A model generated the notes under the pieces. That model did no database searches. It worked only from the letters and a program-made list of their open reading frames with translations, and was not told where the DNA came from. From positions 171,217 through 235,216 of the forward strand of contig AMYY01000001.1 in NCBI GenBank assembly GCA_000335735.1: a stretch of DNA of 64,000 nt. Direction: 5' to 3'. Of the stretch, positions 44,656 through 53,199 are shown piece after piece. Position 1 is the first letter of the stretch. The number at the start of each line of letters is the position of its first letter. A program made the translations under genes and the position numbers. Source of the DNA: an alpha proteobacterium L41A (GTDB lineage: Bacteria; Pseudomonadota; Alphaproteobacteria; Caulobacterales; Caulobacteraceae).

Positions 44656-44671
44656 ATTGATGGGTGAGACG
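44656..44671 (+). repeat. Left copy of 16-bp subterminal repeat (integrase arm site?)
   Basis: ATTGATGGGTGAGACG occurs here and at 54152-54167 in the same orientation, just inside both attachment cores. In the excised circle the two copies would flank the joined core, the layout of integrase arm-type sites. This copy is 15 bp before the integrase ATG, so binding could also repress int. Confidence 0.7.
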
Positions 44672-44685
44672 TTGGAGGATCAAGG

Positions 44686-45921
44686 ATGGCGCGGAAGGCG
44701 AAGGAGCTGGGGCCGTTGGCGGTGCAGCGGCTATCGGAGCCGGGGATGCACGCGGTCGGCGGTGTCGCGGGCCTCTATCTGCAAATCCTCCCGAGCGGTG
44801 GCCGGTCCTGGGTTCTGAGAGCGTCTGTCGGCGGCCGGCGGCGCGACATGGGCCTGGGCGGGTTCCCCGACGTGACCCTGGCGGGCGCCCGCGATGCGGC
44901 CCGGCGAGCCCGCGCAATGATCGACGATGGCGTTGACCCCATAGAGGACCGGCGCTCACGTAAGGCGGCGCTCAAGGCGTCGGCGGCCAAGATCGTCACC
45001 TTCAAGGATGCGGCGAAAGCCTACATCGAAGCGCACGGCGACAGCTGGCGGAACGCGAAGCATCGCCAGCAATGGGAAAATACGTTGGAGGCTTACGCCT
45101 ATCCCAAGATCGGCGCGCTGTCGGTTCGGGATATCGAGGTCGCGCACGTCCTTTCGGTCCTGGAGCCGATATGGAAAACCCGGACGGAGACCGCGACCCG
45201 GCTTCGCGGCCGGATAGAGCGCATCCTGGGCTGGGCAACGTCGCGCGGCTATCGGGAGGGCTTGAACCCGGCGCGGTGGCGCGATCACCTCGACCAGCAG
45301 CTTGCCGCCCCGCGCCGCATCGCCAAAGCCCAGCATCACGCGGCCCTGCCCTTTGGCGACATGGGCGGGTTCATGCAGCGCCTTCGCGCCGCTCCCGGCA
45401 TGGGCGCCCGCGCCTTGGAGTTCACGATTCTGACGGCCGCCCGGTCGGGCGAGGTCAGGGGCGCGACATGGCCTGAAATAGATCTAGAGCGAGCGATCTG
45501 GACCATCCCCGGCGAGCGGATGAAGATGGGGCGCGAACATCGCGTTCCCCTGTCGCCGGAAGCCGTCGCGCTCTTGAAGGCGCTGCCGCGCATGGCGGGC
45601 TCAAACCTTGTGTTTCCGGCCCCGCGCGGCGGCCCGCTGTCAGACATGACGCTAACCGCCGTCCTGCGCCGCATGGCTGTTCCGGTGACCGTGCACGGCT
45701 TCCGTTCGACCTTCCGGGACTGGGCGGCGGAGCGAACAAACTACCCGCGCGACGCGGCTGAGATGGCCCTGGCGCACGCTATCGGGGACAAGGTGGAGGC
45801 CGCCTATCGACGCGGCGACCTATTCGACAAGCGCACGCGCATGATGGCCGATTGGGCGCGGTTCATCGGGACGGTTGCACCCGCCGGCCAGGTGGTCGCC
45901 ATCGGGAGAACGCGGGCATGA
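44686..45921 (+). CDS. int: Tyrosine recombinase (DUF4102-type integrase)
   Basis: Site-specific recombinase of 411 residues. Its DUF4102 N-terminal arm-binding domain reads GLYLQILPSGGRSWVLRASV, then MGLGGFPDVTLAGARDAARR. A core-binding domain spans ~105-185. The catalytic domain carries Arg253 (TAARSGEVRGA), His337 and Arg340 (VHGFRSTFRDWAAE), His364 (LAHAIGD) and Tyr374 (EAAYRRGD). GGAGG is eight bases before the ATG. This class typically inserts in tRNA 3' ends, matching the repeats at tRNA-Ser. Confidence 0.95.
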   Translation: MARKAKELGPLAVQRLSEPGMHAVGGVAGLYLQILPSGGRSWVLRASVGGRRRDMGLGGFPDVTLAGARDAARRARAMIDDGVDPIEDRRSRKAALKASAAKIVTFKDAAKAYIEAHGDSWRNAKHRQQWENTLEAYAYPKIGALSVRDIEVAHVLSVLEPIWKTRTETATRLRGRIERILGWATSRGYREGLNPARWRDHLDQQLAAPRRIAKAQHHAALPFGDMGGFMQRLRAAPGMGARALEFTILTAARSGEVRGATWPEIDLERAIWTIPGERMKMGREHRVPLSPEAVALLKALPRMAGSNLVFPAPRGGPLSDMTLTAVLRRMAVPVTVHGFRSTFRDWAAERTNYPRDAAEMALAHAIGDKVEAAYRRGDLFDKRTRMMADWARFIGTVAPAGQVVAIGRTRA

Positions 45922-46532
45922 GTCGCCTGGATAAACAGGTGGCCGGGGAGTGGGCGGAGCATCAAGTCGCAAACCATGCCTTTTTCAGCCCTTTGATTGA
46001 CGGCAAGAGTCCCGACGATCCTGCTGCCAATCTGGCCACAATGACGGCGACTTTCTTTTCGTCGCTCTCGACTTTGAACGTGAGCGATGAGGAAAAATCG
46101 CGTCTCGCGAGCTTTTACACGACCTCGCTCCAGCAGGGCATTGGAGCCTTGCCCGACCTGTTTAGCGGCATGGATCAGGCCCAGAGGGACGCACTGGACC
46201 AGATAGTTCCGCACCTCGTGCGGCTTGGAATCGTCTTCGGAAACGTCACGGCAGCGGTGGGCGGCGAGCCTAACCGTCGAGAGGTTGAAGCTGCTGAGAG
46301 CTCGCGTAGGGCAGCGAGCGCTAAGCGCAGAGAGCGCAGCGAGCCCGTTTTGGCAGCCGCGCTCTCGTATATCGAAGCCAACCCCAACACGTCGCAAACA
46401 GCCTGCGCTCGTCACGTCGCACAAGAGCTTGAGCGCGAGCAACGGGCGGTCGAGCGGACGATTGAGCGCTTGTTTGAATGGCGAGACTTGCCGGGCGGCG
46501 CTCGCGAAAAGAGGCCTATCCAAACGAAATAG
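45918..46532 (+). CDS. Unknown protein downstream of the integrase
   Basis: A 204-residue soluble protein with no recognised family. It starts MSRLDKQVAGEWAEHQVAN, overlapping the integrase stop (ATGA). The middle is helical (EEKSRLASFYTTSLQQGIGA). A very basic linker (RRAASAKRRERSEP) leads to a C-terminal region, TSQTACARHVAQELEREQRA followed by VERTIERLFEWRDLPG, that could be a winged-helix DNA-binding fold. It may regulate excision or replication, by position only. Confidence 0.75.
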   Translation: MSRLDKQVAGEWAEHQVANHAFFSPLIDGKSPDDPAANLATMTATFFSSLSTLNVSDEEKSRLASFYTTSLQQGIGALPDLFSGMDQAQRDALDQIVPHLVRLGIVFGNVTAAVGGEPNRREVEAAESSRRAASAKRRERSEPVLAAALSYIEANPNTSQTACARHVAQELEREQRAVERTIERLFEWRDLPGGAREKRPIQTK

Positions 46533-46631
46533 GAGGGGCGGACCGGCGTTTGACCGGGCTTATCGCCGGTGCTCCGCTGCACGAATGAGGCGTTAAGTGG
46601 GCCTCTGAGCTTCCCAATCACGGAGGCTTAG

Positions 46632-46856
46632 ATGTCCACCATCACCGCATCGGCGCTCGCCGAGTTCGACACCCTTCCCAACGCCGCGCACGTCCGCCTG
46701 CCGGTCGTGCAGGCCCTCTATGCGTGCAGCGACGAGACGATCCGCCGTCGCGTCAAGGCCGGGCAAATCCCCGCGCCGCGCAAGCTGGGACCGCGCGTCA
46801 CCGCCTGGAATGTCGGCGAGCTGCGCGCCGCGCTGGCGGAGGGGGGCGTCGCCTGA
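46632..46856 (+). CDS. AlpA-like small DNA-binding protein (excisionase type)
   Basis: A 74-residue MerR/AlpA-like protein. VRLPVVQALYACSDETIRRR followed by VKAGQIPAPRKLGPRVTAWN is the helix-turn-helix plus wing of AlpA/Xis proteins, ending with VGELRAALAEG. Such proteins activate integrase or act as directionality factor in P4-type elements. A GGAGG RBS is present eight bases upstream. Its stop overlaps the next ORF (TGATG). Confidence 0.85.
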   Translation: MSTITASALAEFDTLPNAAHVRLPVVQALYACSDETIRRRVKAGQIPAPRKLGPRVTAWNVGELRAALAEGGVA

Positions 46857-47056
46857 TGAAGCGGTCCCTTCCCAATCCGCCCCGAACGAAAAACCCCGGC
46901 GCGCTGGCGGGCGCAACCGGGGCTCCGAGGCATTCTGCTGACTGGCAAGAACGCTCTCGACCCTATCCCCAAGGCCGTCCGCAGACAAGGCAGGGCTACC
47001 GCATCGTCACCACGACGGCCGGGCGCTTCATCTGCCTGGAGGTGGCGCATGGGTAG
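46856..47056 (+). CDS. Small unknown protein, 66 aa
   Basis: Starts MKRSLPNPPRTKNPGALAGA, overlapping the AlpA-like stop, and ends GYRIVTTTAGRFICLEVAHG. It is proline/arginine-rich at the N-terminus with a beta-hairpin-like tail. Its 3' end overlaps the start of the Topo VI-A-like gene by 8 bp. It is coupled at both ends, so likely translated; no family recognised. Confidence 0.6.
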   Translation: MKRSLPNPPRTKNPGALAGATGAPRHSADWQERSRPYPQGRPQTRQGYRIVTTTAGRFICLEVAHG

Positions 47057-47963
47057 CGTTACGACTAGGCGCAGCAGGCCGCGCGGCTACATCATCGCCT
47101 ACAATCCTCGCCCCGACACGCTCCGCCTGCTCCAAGCGGTCGAGTCCGTCCTGGACGAATACCGGGAGCATTGGCCCCTCACGGTGCGCCAGGTCTTCTA
47201 TCGGCTCGTCGGCGCCCACGGTTTCGATAAGACGGAGACGGCCTACAAGGGCCTGTGTCATCACCTGGCGAACGCCCGGCGCGGCGGAGCCATCCCGTTT
47301 GACGCGATCCGCGACGACGGCGTGATGACCATGAAGCTGGAGCGTTACGCGGACGCCGACGACTTCCTGATCGAGCAAAGGGATCGAGCGCGACGCTACC
47401 GCCGCGACCTGATGGCCGCCCAGCCGCTGCACATTGAAGTGTGGTGCGAGGCCGCCGGCATGATTCAGCAGCTCGCCGCCGTGGCGCATCGCTACAGCGT
47501 CCCGGTCTATTCATCATCTGGGTTCGACAGCCTGACGGCCAAAAAACGGATGGCGGATCGTATCTGCGCCATCGGCAAGCCCGCCGTCATCCTGCACCTG
47601 GGCGACCATGATCCGTCCGGGGCCAGCATCTTTGAATCGGTCGCGGCGGACGTAGAGGCCTTCGTCGCCGCCGACCGACCCCATGGGCTTGTCAGTGTCC
47701 GTTTCGAGCGTGTCGCCCTCACGTCCGAACAGGTGGCGCGTTACGGCCTGCCTACGGCCCCGGCCAAGGCTACCGACAGCCGGTCAAAGGCCTGGGCGGG
47801 CGAAACCTGTCAGCTTGAAGCGCTGTCGCCCTCGCAAATCGCCCGCATCCTGGATGATGCGATCCTGCTGCTGCTGGATACCGACAAACTGGCGGATAGC
47901 GAGGTGGCGGAGGAGCGCGAACGCGAGAACCTGACGCGCCTGCTGCTGGAGGTGACGCGATGA
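47049..47963 (+). CDS. Spo11/Topo VI subunit A-like protein
   Basis: A 304-residue protein with the full set of Spo11/TopVIA landmarks. A winged-helix segment PLTVRQVFYRLVG places a tyrosine (Tyr51) where the DNA-cleaving tyrosine sits. A Toprim domain follows, with Glu in LHIEVWCEAAGMIQQL (Glu130/Glu134) and the DxD in LHLGDHDPSGASIFESV (Asp186, Asp188). No TopVIB-like ATPase gene is adjacent. B-less relatives have been reported from mobile elements. It could nick or cleave element DNA for replication or packaging. Assignment rests on motifs only. Confidence 0.75.
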   Translation: MGSVTTRRSRPRGYIIAYNPRPDTLRLLQAVESVLDEYREHWPLTVRQVFYRLVGAHGFDKTETAYKGLCHHLANARRGGAIPFDAIRDDGVMTMKLERYADADDFLIEQRDRARRYRRDLMAAQPLHIEVWCEAAGMIQQLAAVAHRYSVPVYSSSGFDSLTAKKRMADRICAIGKPAVILHLGDHDPSGASIFESVAADVEAFVAADRPHGLVSVRFERVALTSEQVARYGLPTAPAKATDSRSKAWAGETCQLEALSPSQIARILDDAILLLLDTDKLADSEVAEERERENLTRLLLEVTR

Positions 47964-49756
47964 ACGCGGCGGGTGATCTTCGGTCGCTCGCTCATGTGCT
48001 AGGCGGCGAGGTGTCGGGCGGTCAGGTTCTCGCGCCCGGCCCCGGCCATTCCAAGGATGATCGGTCGCTTGCGGTTAGGCCGTCCGCTGACGCCCCTGGC
48101 GGTTTCGTGGTCCATTCTTTCGCCGGCGACGACGCCCTGGCCTGCCGGGACCACGTTCGCGCCAAGGCCGGAATGGGAGAATGGAGGGCGGAACCGCGCG
48201 CGCCATCCCCGGTCGAGAAGATGGCCGCCAGGGGCCGCGTCGTGGCGACCTATGACTATCTGGACGCCGAGGGCCAGCCTTTCCTCCGCGTGCTGCGAAA
48301 GGAGCCCAAGAGCTTCCTGCAACAGCACTGGACCGGAACGGCCTGGGTCTATGGAAAACCCAAGGCGCCCGTCATCCCCTATCGTCTGCCGGACATGCTG
48401 GCGGCCGTTCACGACACGGTGCTGATTTGCGAGGGGGAGAAGGATGCGGACGCCCTGGCTGCGCGGGGCTTCATCGCCACCACGTCGCCCGCTGGCGCCG
48501 GAAAATGGTCCGCCGACCTGAACCGCTGGTTTGAGGGAAAGACGATCTATGTCCTGCCCGACAACGATCCGCCCGGCCGCGACCATGCCGAGGCGGTCGC
48601 CGGAAACCTGCACGGCGTCGCATCTGAGGTTCGGATCGTTCACCTGCCCGGCCTGCCCGACAAGGGCGACGTGTCAGACTACATCGACGCCAACGGGACG
48701 GCCGGCTTGCTGGACGCCTGCAAAGCGGCTCCGGCTTACCGCGCCGGCGCCAAGGCCAACGACAACCGGCCGCCTAAGCCTCGCGGCCTGACAGCCGCCC
48801 AGCTGCAGGGGATGCGGTTCGCCCCGATCAAGTATGTGGTCGATGGGTATCTGGCGGAGGGTCTGACGATCCTCGCCGGCAAGCCCAAGCTGGGTAAGAG
48901 CTGGCTCGTTCTCGATATCTGCAATGCGGTCGCGCGCGGCGGCTTCACCCTTGGCGACGTGAAGTGTCAGGAGGGCGACGTTCTCTATTGCGCCCTGGAG
49001 GACAACCCGCGCCGGATGAAAAGCCGGATGGCGGCCGTCTGCCCCCTCACGCCCTGGCCTGAACGCCTGACGTTCTGGCACGCCGACGACATGCCGCGCC
49101 TAGACGATGGCGGCGAGGCTGCGTTGAGGGAGTGGATCGAAGCCCAGCCCAACCCGCGCCTGATCGTGATCGACACCCTGGCCTTTGCCCGCCCGGCCAA
49201 GAAGAAGGACGAAGACAGCTACGCTTACGACACCCGGTCGATCCGCCCCTTCAAGAACCTGGCGGATGAATACGGCATCGCCCTGGTCGTGGTTCACCAC
49301 ACCCGCAAGATGGCCGCCGACGACGCCCTGGAGAGCGTCAGCGGGACCAATGGCCTGACAGGCGCGGCCGACTCGATCCTGGTCCTGGACCGGGGTTCGG
49401 AAGGCTGCACGCTCTATGGGCGCGGCAGAGACATTGCCGAGATCGAAACCGCCGTTGAGTTCCAGCGGGACACCTGCCGGTGGCGCGTCCTGGGTAATGC
49501 GGCGGAGGTCAGGCGCTCGGATGAAAGGACCGCCATCCTCGATGCATTGCGCGCCGAATGTGACAGCGGTTGTGACACCCTAGGCCCCAGAGAGGTCGCG
49601 GTTGTGACAGGTCATAGCTACGCATCGACCCGGCAAACCATGGTCCGCATGGCCCAAAAGGGGGAAATCGAGAAGGCCGGAAGGGGGAAATACCGCCTAC
49701 CCAATATCCCCCCTGTCACATCGGTCACAACGTCACAAACGGAGGGGGAGGCCTGA
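47960..49756 (+). CDS. Toprim primase / RepA-type AAA helicase
   Basis: A 598-residue replication protein. The N-terminal ~70 residues (GPGHSKDDRSLAVRPS) resemble primase/CHC2-like starts. The Toprim domain has LICEGEKDADALAARGF (Glu158) and YVLPDNDPPGRDHAEAV (Asp201, Asp203). A RecA/RepA-type ATPase follows with Walker A LAGKPKLGKSWLVLDI (~307-314), Walker B LIVIDTLAFARP and VVVHHTRK. The C-terminus looks like a winged helix (SYASTRQTMVRMAQKGEIEK). It likely primes and unwinds element DNA. It overlaps the Topo VI-A-like gene by 4 bp. Confidence 0.88.
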   Translation: MNAAGDLRSLAHVLGGEVSGGQVLAPGPGHSKDDRSLAVRPSADAPGGFVVHSFAGDDALACRDHVRAKAGMGEWRAEPRAPSPVEKMAARGRVVATYDYLDAEGQPFLRVLRKEPKSFLQQHWTGTAWVYGKPKAPVIPYRLPDMLAAVHDTVLICEGEKDADALAARGFIATTSPAGAGKWSADLNRWFEGKTIYVLPDNDPPGRDHAEAVAGNLHGVASEVRIVHLPGLPDKGDVSDYIDANGTAGLLDACKAAPAYRAGAKANDNRPPKPRGLTAAQLQGMRFAPIKYVVDGYLAEGLTILAGKPKLGKSWLVLDICNAVARGGFTLGDVKCQEGDVLYCALEDNPRRMKSRMAAVCPLTPWPERLTFWHADDMPRLDDGGEAALREWIEAQPNPRLIVIDTLAFARPAKKKDEDSYAYDTRSIRPFKNLADEYGIALVVVHHTRKMAADDALESVSGTNGLTGAADSILVLDRGSEGCTLYGRGRDIAEIETAVEFQRDTCRWRVLGNAAEVRRSDERTAILDALRAECDSGCDTLGPREVAVVTGHSYASTRQTMVRMAQKGEIEKAGRGKYRLPNIPPVTSVTTSQTEGEA

Positions 49757-49759
49757 CCG

Positions 49760-50011
49760 ATGCGAAGTGACCTTGTGACGGTTGTGACAGGCCTGACGGT
49801 GATCGAGACCCTGACGCTGCACGATGGCGAGGTCATGGACTGGTGGGAATGGTCCAGGGAGGCGGTCGCAGATTTTGACCCTATTCCCCGCTTTTTCTCG
49901 GGCGAGTTCGACGGAGAAGCCGACCGCCACGCATTCCTTGCGGATCAAGGCGAACGGGCATACGTTCAGCCATCACCCATGTTTTCACCCATCAATAAGG
50001 CCCATGACTAG
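49760..50011 (+). CDS. Small acidic unknown protein, 83 aa
   Basis: Starts MRSDLVTVVTGLTVIETLTL and continues DGEVMDWWEWSREAVADFD. It is acidic and aromatic-rich, with no membrane segment. It begins 3 bp after the primase/helicase stop and its 3' end overlaps the probable terS start by 8 bp. No family recognised. Expression is inferred from tight packing. Confidence 0.6.
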   Translation: MRSDLVTVVTGLTVIETLTLHDGEVMDWWEWSREAVADFDPIPRFFSGEFDGEADRHAFLADQGERAYVQPSPMFSPINKAHD

Positions 50012-50390
50012 CACCGCCCTTGCAGACGCCAAGCCGACGCATCGCAGCGCGGTTTCCAACGGATCGGCCCTGTTGCCGAACGTCGATGGCCGTTCGACCT
50101 GGGCGCGGCGGTTGCGGGACGTGATGGAGCTGCACGTCGCGGACCTTGGCGGCGAGGCCATGATTTCCGAGGCGGAGCGATCTATCGTTCGCCGGATCGC
50201 TACCCTCACGGTCGAGATGGAACGGCTGGAGGCGGGATTCGCCAATGCGGGCGGCGCCACGTCTGCCGAGCTGGACCTGTATCAGCGCACGTCGGGCAAC
50301 CTCCGCCGACTGCTGGAGGCCATCGGGCTTAAGCGGCGGCCCCGGAACGTCACGCCGGACTTGCGCGACTATGTGAGCGCCCGCGCATGA
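50004..50390 (+). CDS. Probable small terminase subunit
   Basis: A 128-residue helical protein beginning MTSTALADAKPTHRSAVSNG. LPNVDGRSTWARRLRDVMEL, AERSIVRRIATLTVEMERLE and DLYQRTSGNLRRLLEAIGLK form a helix-rich core with a basic tail. Proteins with this pattern are typically found directly before terL in alphaproteobacterial islands. The stop overlaps the terL ATG by 4 bp. It is called TerS mainly from position, size and helical content. Confidence 0.6.
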   Translation: MTSTALADAKPTHRSAVSNGSALLPNVDGRSTWARRLRDVMELHVADLGGEAMISEAERSIVRRIATLTVEMERLEAGFANAGGATSAELDLYQRTSGNLRRLLEAIGLKRRPRNVTPDLRDYVSARA

Positions 50391-51796
50391 ACCTGCTGGA
50401 CGCCAGCCGCGACCCTAACCTGTTCGCGCCTTGGTTCCGCGACCCGGAAACCTGGACGGCCTGGCGGGCCTTCCTGGCGGCCCTGTTCGCCCTTCCCATG
50501 ACCGACGGCGAGGCGGAGGCCTATCAGCGCCACACCGGCCGGGAAACGGCTCCAGAGGCGCCACAGGACGAGGCTTGGCTGATCGTCGGTCGTCGCGGCG
50601 GTAAGAGCTTCGTCATGGCCCTGATCGCCGTCTATCTGGGCTGCTTTCGGGACTATCGGGCTCATCTCCAGCCGGGCGAGCGCGCCACGGTTATGGTGAT
50701 CGCAGCCGACCGGCGACAGGCCCGCGTCATCCTGCGCTACATCGGCGGCCTGCTGCACAACGTCGCCATGCTCAAGGCCATGGTTCAGCGCGAGACAGCC
50801 GAGGCGTTCGACCTGTCCAACGCGGTCACCATCGAGGTCGGGACGGCCTCTTTCCGCACCACGCGCGGCTACACCTATGCGGCGGTCCTGGCGGACGAAA
50901 TCGCGTTCTGGCGGACTGACGATGCGGCCGAGCCCGATTACGCCATCCTGGACGCCGTGCGGCCCGGCATGGCCTCTATCCCCGGCTCTGTCCTGCTGTG
51001 CGCGTCGTCGCCCTATGCGCGGCGCGGGGCGCTATGGGAGGCCTTCAAGCGCCATTGGGCGAAGGTTGACGGCCCGCTCGTCTGGCGGGCGACCACGCGG
51101 GACATGAACCCGACGATCCGCCAAAGCATCATCGACCGGGCGCTGGAGCGGGACCACGCCAGCGCGTCGGCGGAGTATCTGGCGGAGTTTCGGCGCGACA
51201 TTGAGGCCTTCGTTTCCTTGGAGGCCGTTGAGGCCTGCGTGAGCGCGAGCGTGCTGGAGCGCCCCCGAGTGTCGGGCAAGGCCTATCGTGCCTTTGTGGA
51301 CCCGTCTGGAGGCTCCGCAGACGCCATGACGCTGGCCATCGCCCATAAGGAGGGCGAGGTGGTCGTGCTGGACGCCGTGCGGGAGCGCAAACCACCGTTC
51401 TCGCCCGAGGCGGTGGTGGCGGAGTTCGCCAAGACGATCAAAGCCTATGGTTTGGCGTCGGTCACTGGCGACCGCTACGCCGGGGAATGGCCGCGCGAGC
51501 AGTTCCGCAAGCACGGCATCCGTTACGACCTGGCGGAACAGACCCGTTCAGACCTTTACCGCGACCTGCTGCCCGCCCTGAACAGCGGCGCCGTTGATCT
51601 GCTGGACCATCGGCCGCTCGTCTCTCAACTCGTCGGGCTGGAGCGCCGTGTTGCGCGCGGCGGCAAGGAAAGCATCGACCATGCGCCGGGCGGTCACGAC
51701 GACGTGGCCAATGCCGTGGCGGGCGCCGTTGTCGGGCTGCTTGCGGCGAGGCCGAAACCTGAAACCCGAACCCACGCCGTCTTAGGCGGCTACTGA
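50387..51796 (+). CDS. Large terminase subunit
   Basis: DNA-packaging motor of 469 residues. The ATPase has a Walker A-like AWLIVGRRGGKSFVMALI (~68-74) and Walker B with catalytic acid in YTYAAVLADEIAFWRTDD. A coupling-motif-like LLCASSPYARRGALW follows. The nuclease half has YRAFVDPSGGSADAMTLAIA, GDRYAGEWPREQFRKHGI and a C-terminal PGGHDDVANAVAGAVVGLL with acidic residues. Length and motif order are complete, so the subunit is probably functional. No portal gene follows. Confidence 0.9.
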   Translation: MNLLDASRDPNLFAPWFRDPETWTAWRAFLAALFALPMTDGEAEAYQRHTGRETAPEAPQDEAWLIVGRRGGKSFVMALIAVYLGCFRDYRAHLQPGERATVMVIAADRRQARVILRYIGGLLHNVAMLKAMVQRETAEAFDLSNAVTIEVGTASFRTTRGYTYAAVLADEIAFWRTDDAAEPDYAILDAVRPGMASIPGSVLLCASSPYARRGALWEAFKRHWAKVDGPLVWRATTRDMNPTIRQSIIDRALERDHASASAEYLAEFRRDIEAFVSLEAVEACVSASVLERPRVSGKAYRAFVDPSGGSADAMTLAIAHKEGEVVVLDAVRERKPPFSPEAVVAEFAKTIKAYGLASVTGDRYAGEWPREQFRKHGIRYDLAEQTRSDLYRDLLPALNSGAVDLLDHRPLVSQLVGLERRVARGGKESIDHAPGGHDDVANAVAGAVVGLLAARPKPETRTHAVLGGY

Positions 51797-51807
51797 AAGG
51801 AACCGAC

Positions 51808-52584
51808 ATGGACCACACTGAAAGTCACCAAATCCATTCCGCCGGCCAAGGCACGCCGCTCAAGGTCGCTGAACGGTCCCCCAGCCGTCTGGATCGCATC
51901 GGCGGCGACTACATCGACAGCACGGGCTGGTATGACGCCGGCCAGCTTCACGCGGCGGCCGATGACCCCATGGTCAGCCGGATGCGAAACTATCACTCGC
52001 AGCTCCACAGCGGGTTCAAGGCGATCCGCGAGGCGCTGCTGGTCAAAGACCCGCAACTGACGCCGGAAGCGCACCTGCTGGCGGTCCAGCGTAAGGGCAA
52101 GTCCTGGCTCAACACGATGATGGAGCGCAGTGACGCGGTTCAGCAGCAGGCCGGCGCGGAGGTGAAGGCGTTGGACTCCGCTATTCGGGCCAAGGTCGGG
52201 ACGCCGACGCAGCACGCCGCTGAAATCCGCACCTACTTGCGCGGGCTCGATCCTGAGACGCGCCACAGCGCCATGGAAGAGGCCGCCAAGGCAGGCGACA
52301 CCGCGACCATGGCCGCTATGCTAGATGCGCCCGGCTACCTGTCAGGCCTGAACGCCCAGCAGCAGGATGCCTTCCGGCAACTCTATTTGGTGCTTCACGC
52401 CAAGGATCTGCTGGACCGGCGGAGCGCGGTTCAGGTGGCGTCCGAGGTCAACGCCAAGGCGATCAGCGAGGCCATCGACGGGTGCGCCAAGTTCTTCGAT
52501 CAAAAGACCATCGGGGAAATCGTCGCCGGAAGCGAGAAGGCGGCGGCGGCGCGCGACGCCATCGACAGGTCTCTGTCAGTGTGA
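51808..52584 (+). CDS. Unknown protein after the terminase
   Basis: A 258-residue soluble, largely helical protein starting MDHTESHQIHSAGQGTPLKV. It has long amphipathic helices (SQLHSGFKAIREALLVKDPQ, MERSDAVQQQAGAEVKALDS, MEEAAKAGDTATMAAMLDAP), probably coiled coil. A portal, scaffold or head protein would be expected here in a phage, but none is recognisable in it. The gene is 11 bp after terL, so it may act with packaging. A bidirectional hairpin terminator follows. Confidence 0.7.
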   Translation: MDHTESHQIHSAGQGTPLKVAERSPSRLDRIGGDYIDSTGWYDAGQLHAAADDPMVSRMRNYHSQLHSGFKAIREALLVKDPQLTPEAHLLAVQRKGKSWLNTMMERSDAVQQQAGAEVKALDSAIRAKVGTPTQHAAEIRTYLRGLDPETRHSAMEEAAKAGDTATMAAMLDAPGYLSGLNAQQQDAFRQLYLVLHAKDLLDRRSAVQVASEVNAKAISEAIDGCAKFFDQKTIGEIVAGSEKAAAARDAIDRSLSV

Positions 52585-52590
52585 AGGTTA

Positions 52591-52617
52591 GAGGCGGCCT
52601 GAAACAATGGCCGCCTC
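52591..52617. terminator. Bidirectional hairpin between convergent element genes
   Basis: GAGGCGGCC (52591-52599) and GGCCGCCTC (52609-52617) form a perfect 9-bp stem with a 9-base loop. It lies 6 bp after the rightward gene's stop and 8 bp before the leftward gene's 3' end. There is no long T run. Confidence 0.65.
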
Positions 52618-52624
52618 AATCGCG

Positions 52625-52927
52625 TCAGTAGTAATCCTCCGGCTCGCGGCCGTCGTGTTCGGCGCCTTCGTCCTCGCATTGCCATTCCTGATCGTCGTCG
52701 CGGCCCTGTAGCCAAGCGTCCTGAGACCCTTCCCATGAAAGGGTCGGGATCGAGGCCGACAGGCTGGGCTCGTCGTCGGCGCCGTCCTCAAGGTCGGGAT
52801 CGGCTGACAGGTCATCCATCACGGCGATCAGGCGCTCCACAAGGTCGCCCAGCCGCCGGTGAAGGCGGGCGCGCTCCAGTGCCGGGTGCGGGACCGGCGC
52901 GACGGAGGGAACGAAGGTGATGCTCAT
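52625..52927 (-). CDS. Acidic unknown protein, 100 aa
   Basis: Starts MSITFVPSVAPVPHPALERA with a helix (RLHRRLGDLVERLIAVMDDL), then a very acidic tail (DLEDGADDEPSLSAS, DDDQEWQCEDEGAEHDGRE). Short proteins with a DLEDxxDDEPSL motif are common in alphaproteobacterial prophages and islands; function unknown. It is the last of three overlapping minus-strand genes. Confidence 0.7.
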   Translation of the reverse strand: MSITFVPSVAPVPHPALERARLHRRLGDLVERLIAVMDDLSADPDLEDGADDEPSLSASIPTLSWEGSQDAWLQGRDDDQEWQCEDEGAEHDGREPEDYY

Positions 52928-53199
52928 GCGACCCTCCCGCATTCGCCGGCCCCAACCTCGCCCAGCGGGTTGAAGATGCGGACGCCCTTCCATTCCGGCC
53001 CGAACCAGAACAGGGGCGCGGCGTCCCCGTCCTGATCGGCAAGCTGGATCAGGCGGAGGTGGCGCGGATCGACACCGGCCGCCATCGCCTGTCGCATGGC
53101 CCCGCGGGCGTCAGGGGGAATGTTGGCGGCGCTGTCCCAGAGGTCGCGCCAATCGGCAGGGACCGGAGCGGAGGGCGAAATCGAGAGAGGCGGCGTCAT
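52924..53199 (-). CDS. Unknown protein, 91 aa, minus-strand accessory operon
   Basis: Starts MTPPLSISPSAPVPADWRDL and continues AMRQAMAAGVDPRHLRLIQL, then GPEWKGVRIFNPLGEVGAGE. No family recognised; cytosolic, mixed alpha/beta in appearance. Both ends overlap neighbours by 4 bp (ATGA), so translation is coupled across the three-gene minus operon. Confidence 0.6.
   Translation of the reverse strand: MTPPLSISPSAPVPADWRDLWDSAANIPPDARGAMRQAMAAGVDPRHLRLIQLADQDGDAAPLFWFGPEWKGVRIFNPLGEVGAGECGRVA

Noticed and set aside
46307..46352. Repeated GCAGCGAGC-like units in the unknown gene after int
   Set aside because: Imperfect, within coding sequence and explained by the Arg/Ala/Ser-rich basic linker.
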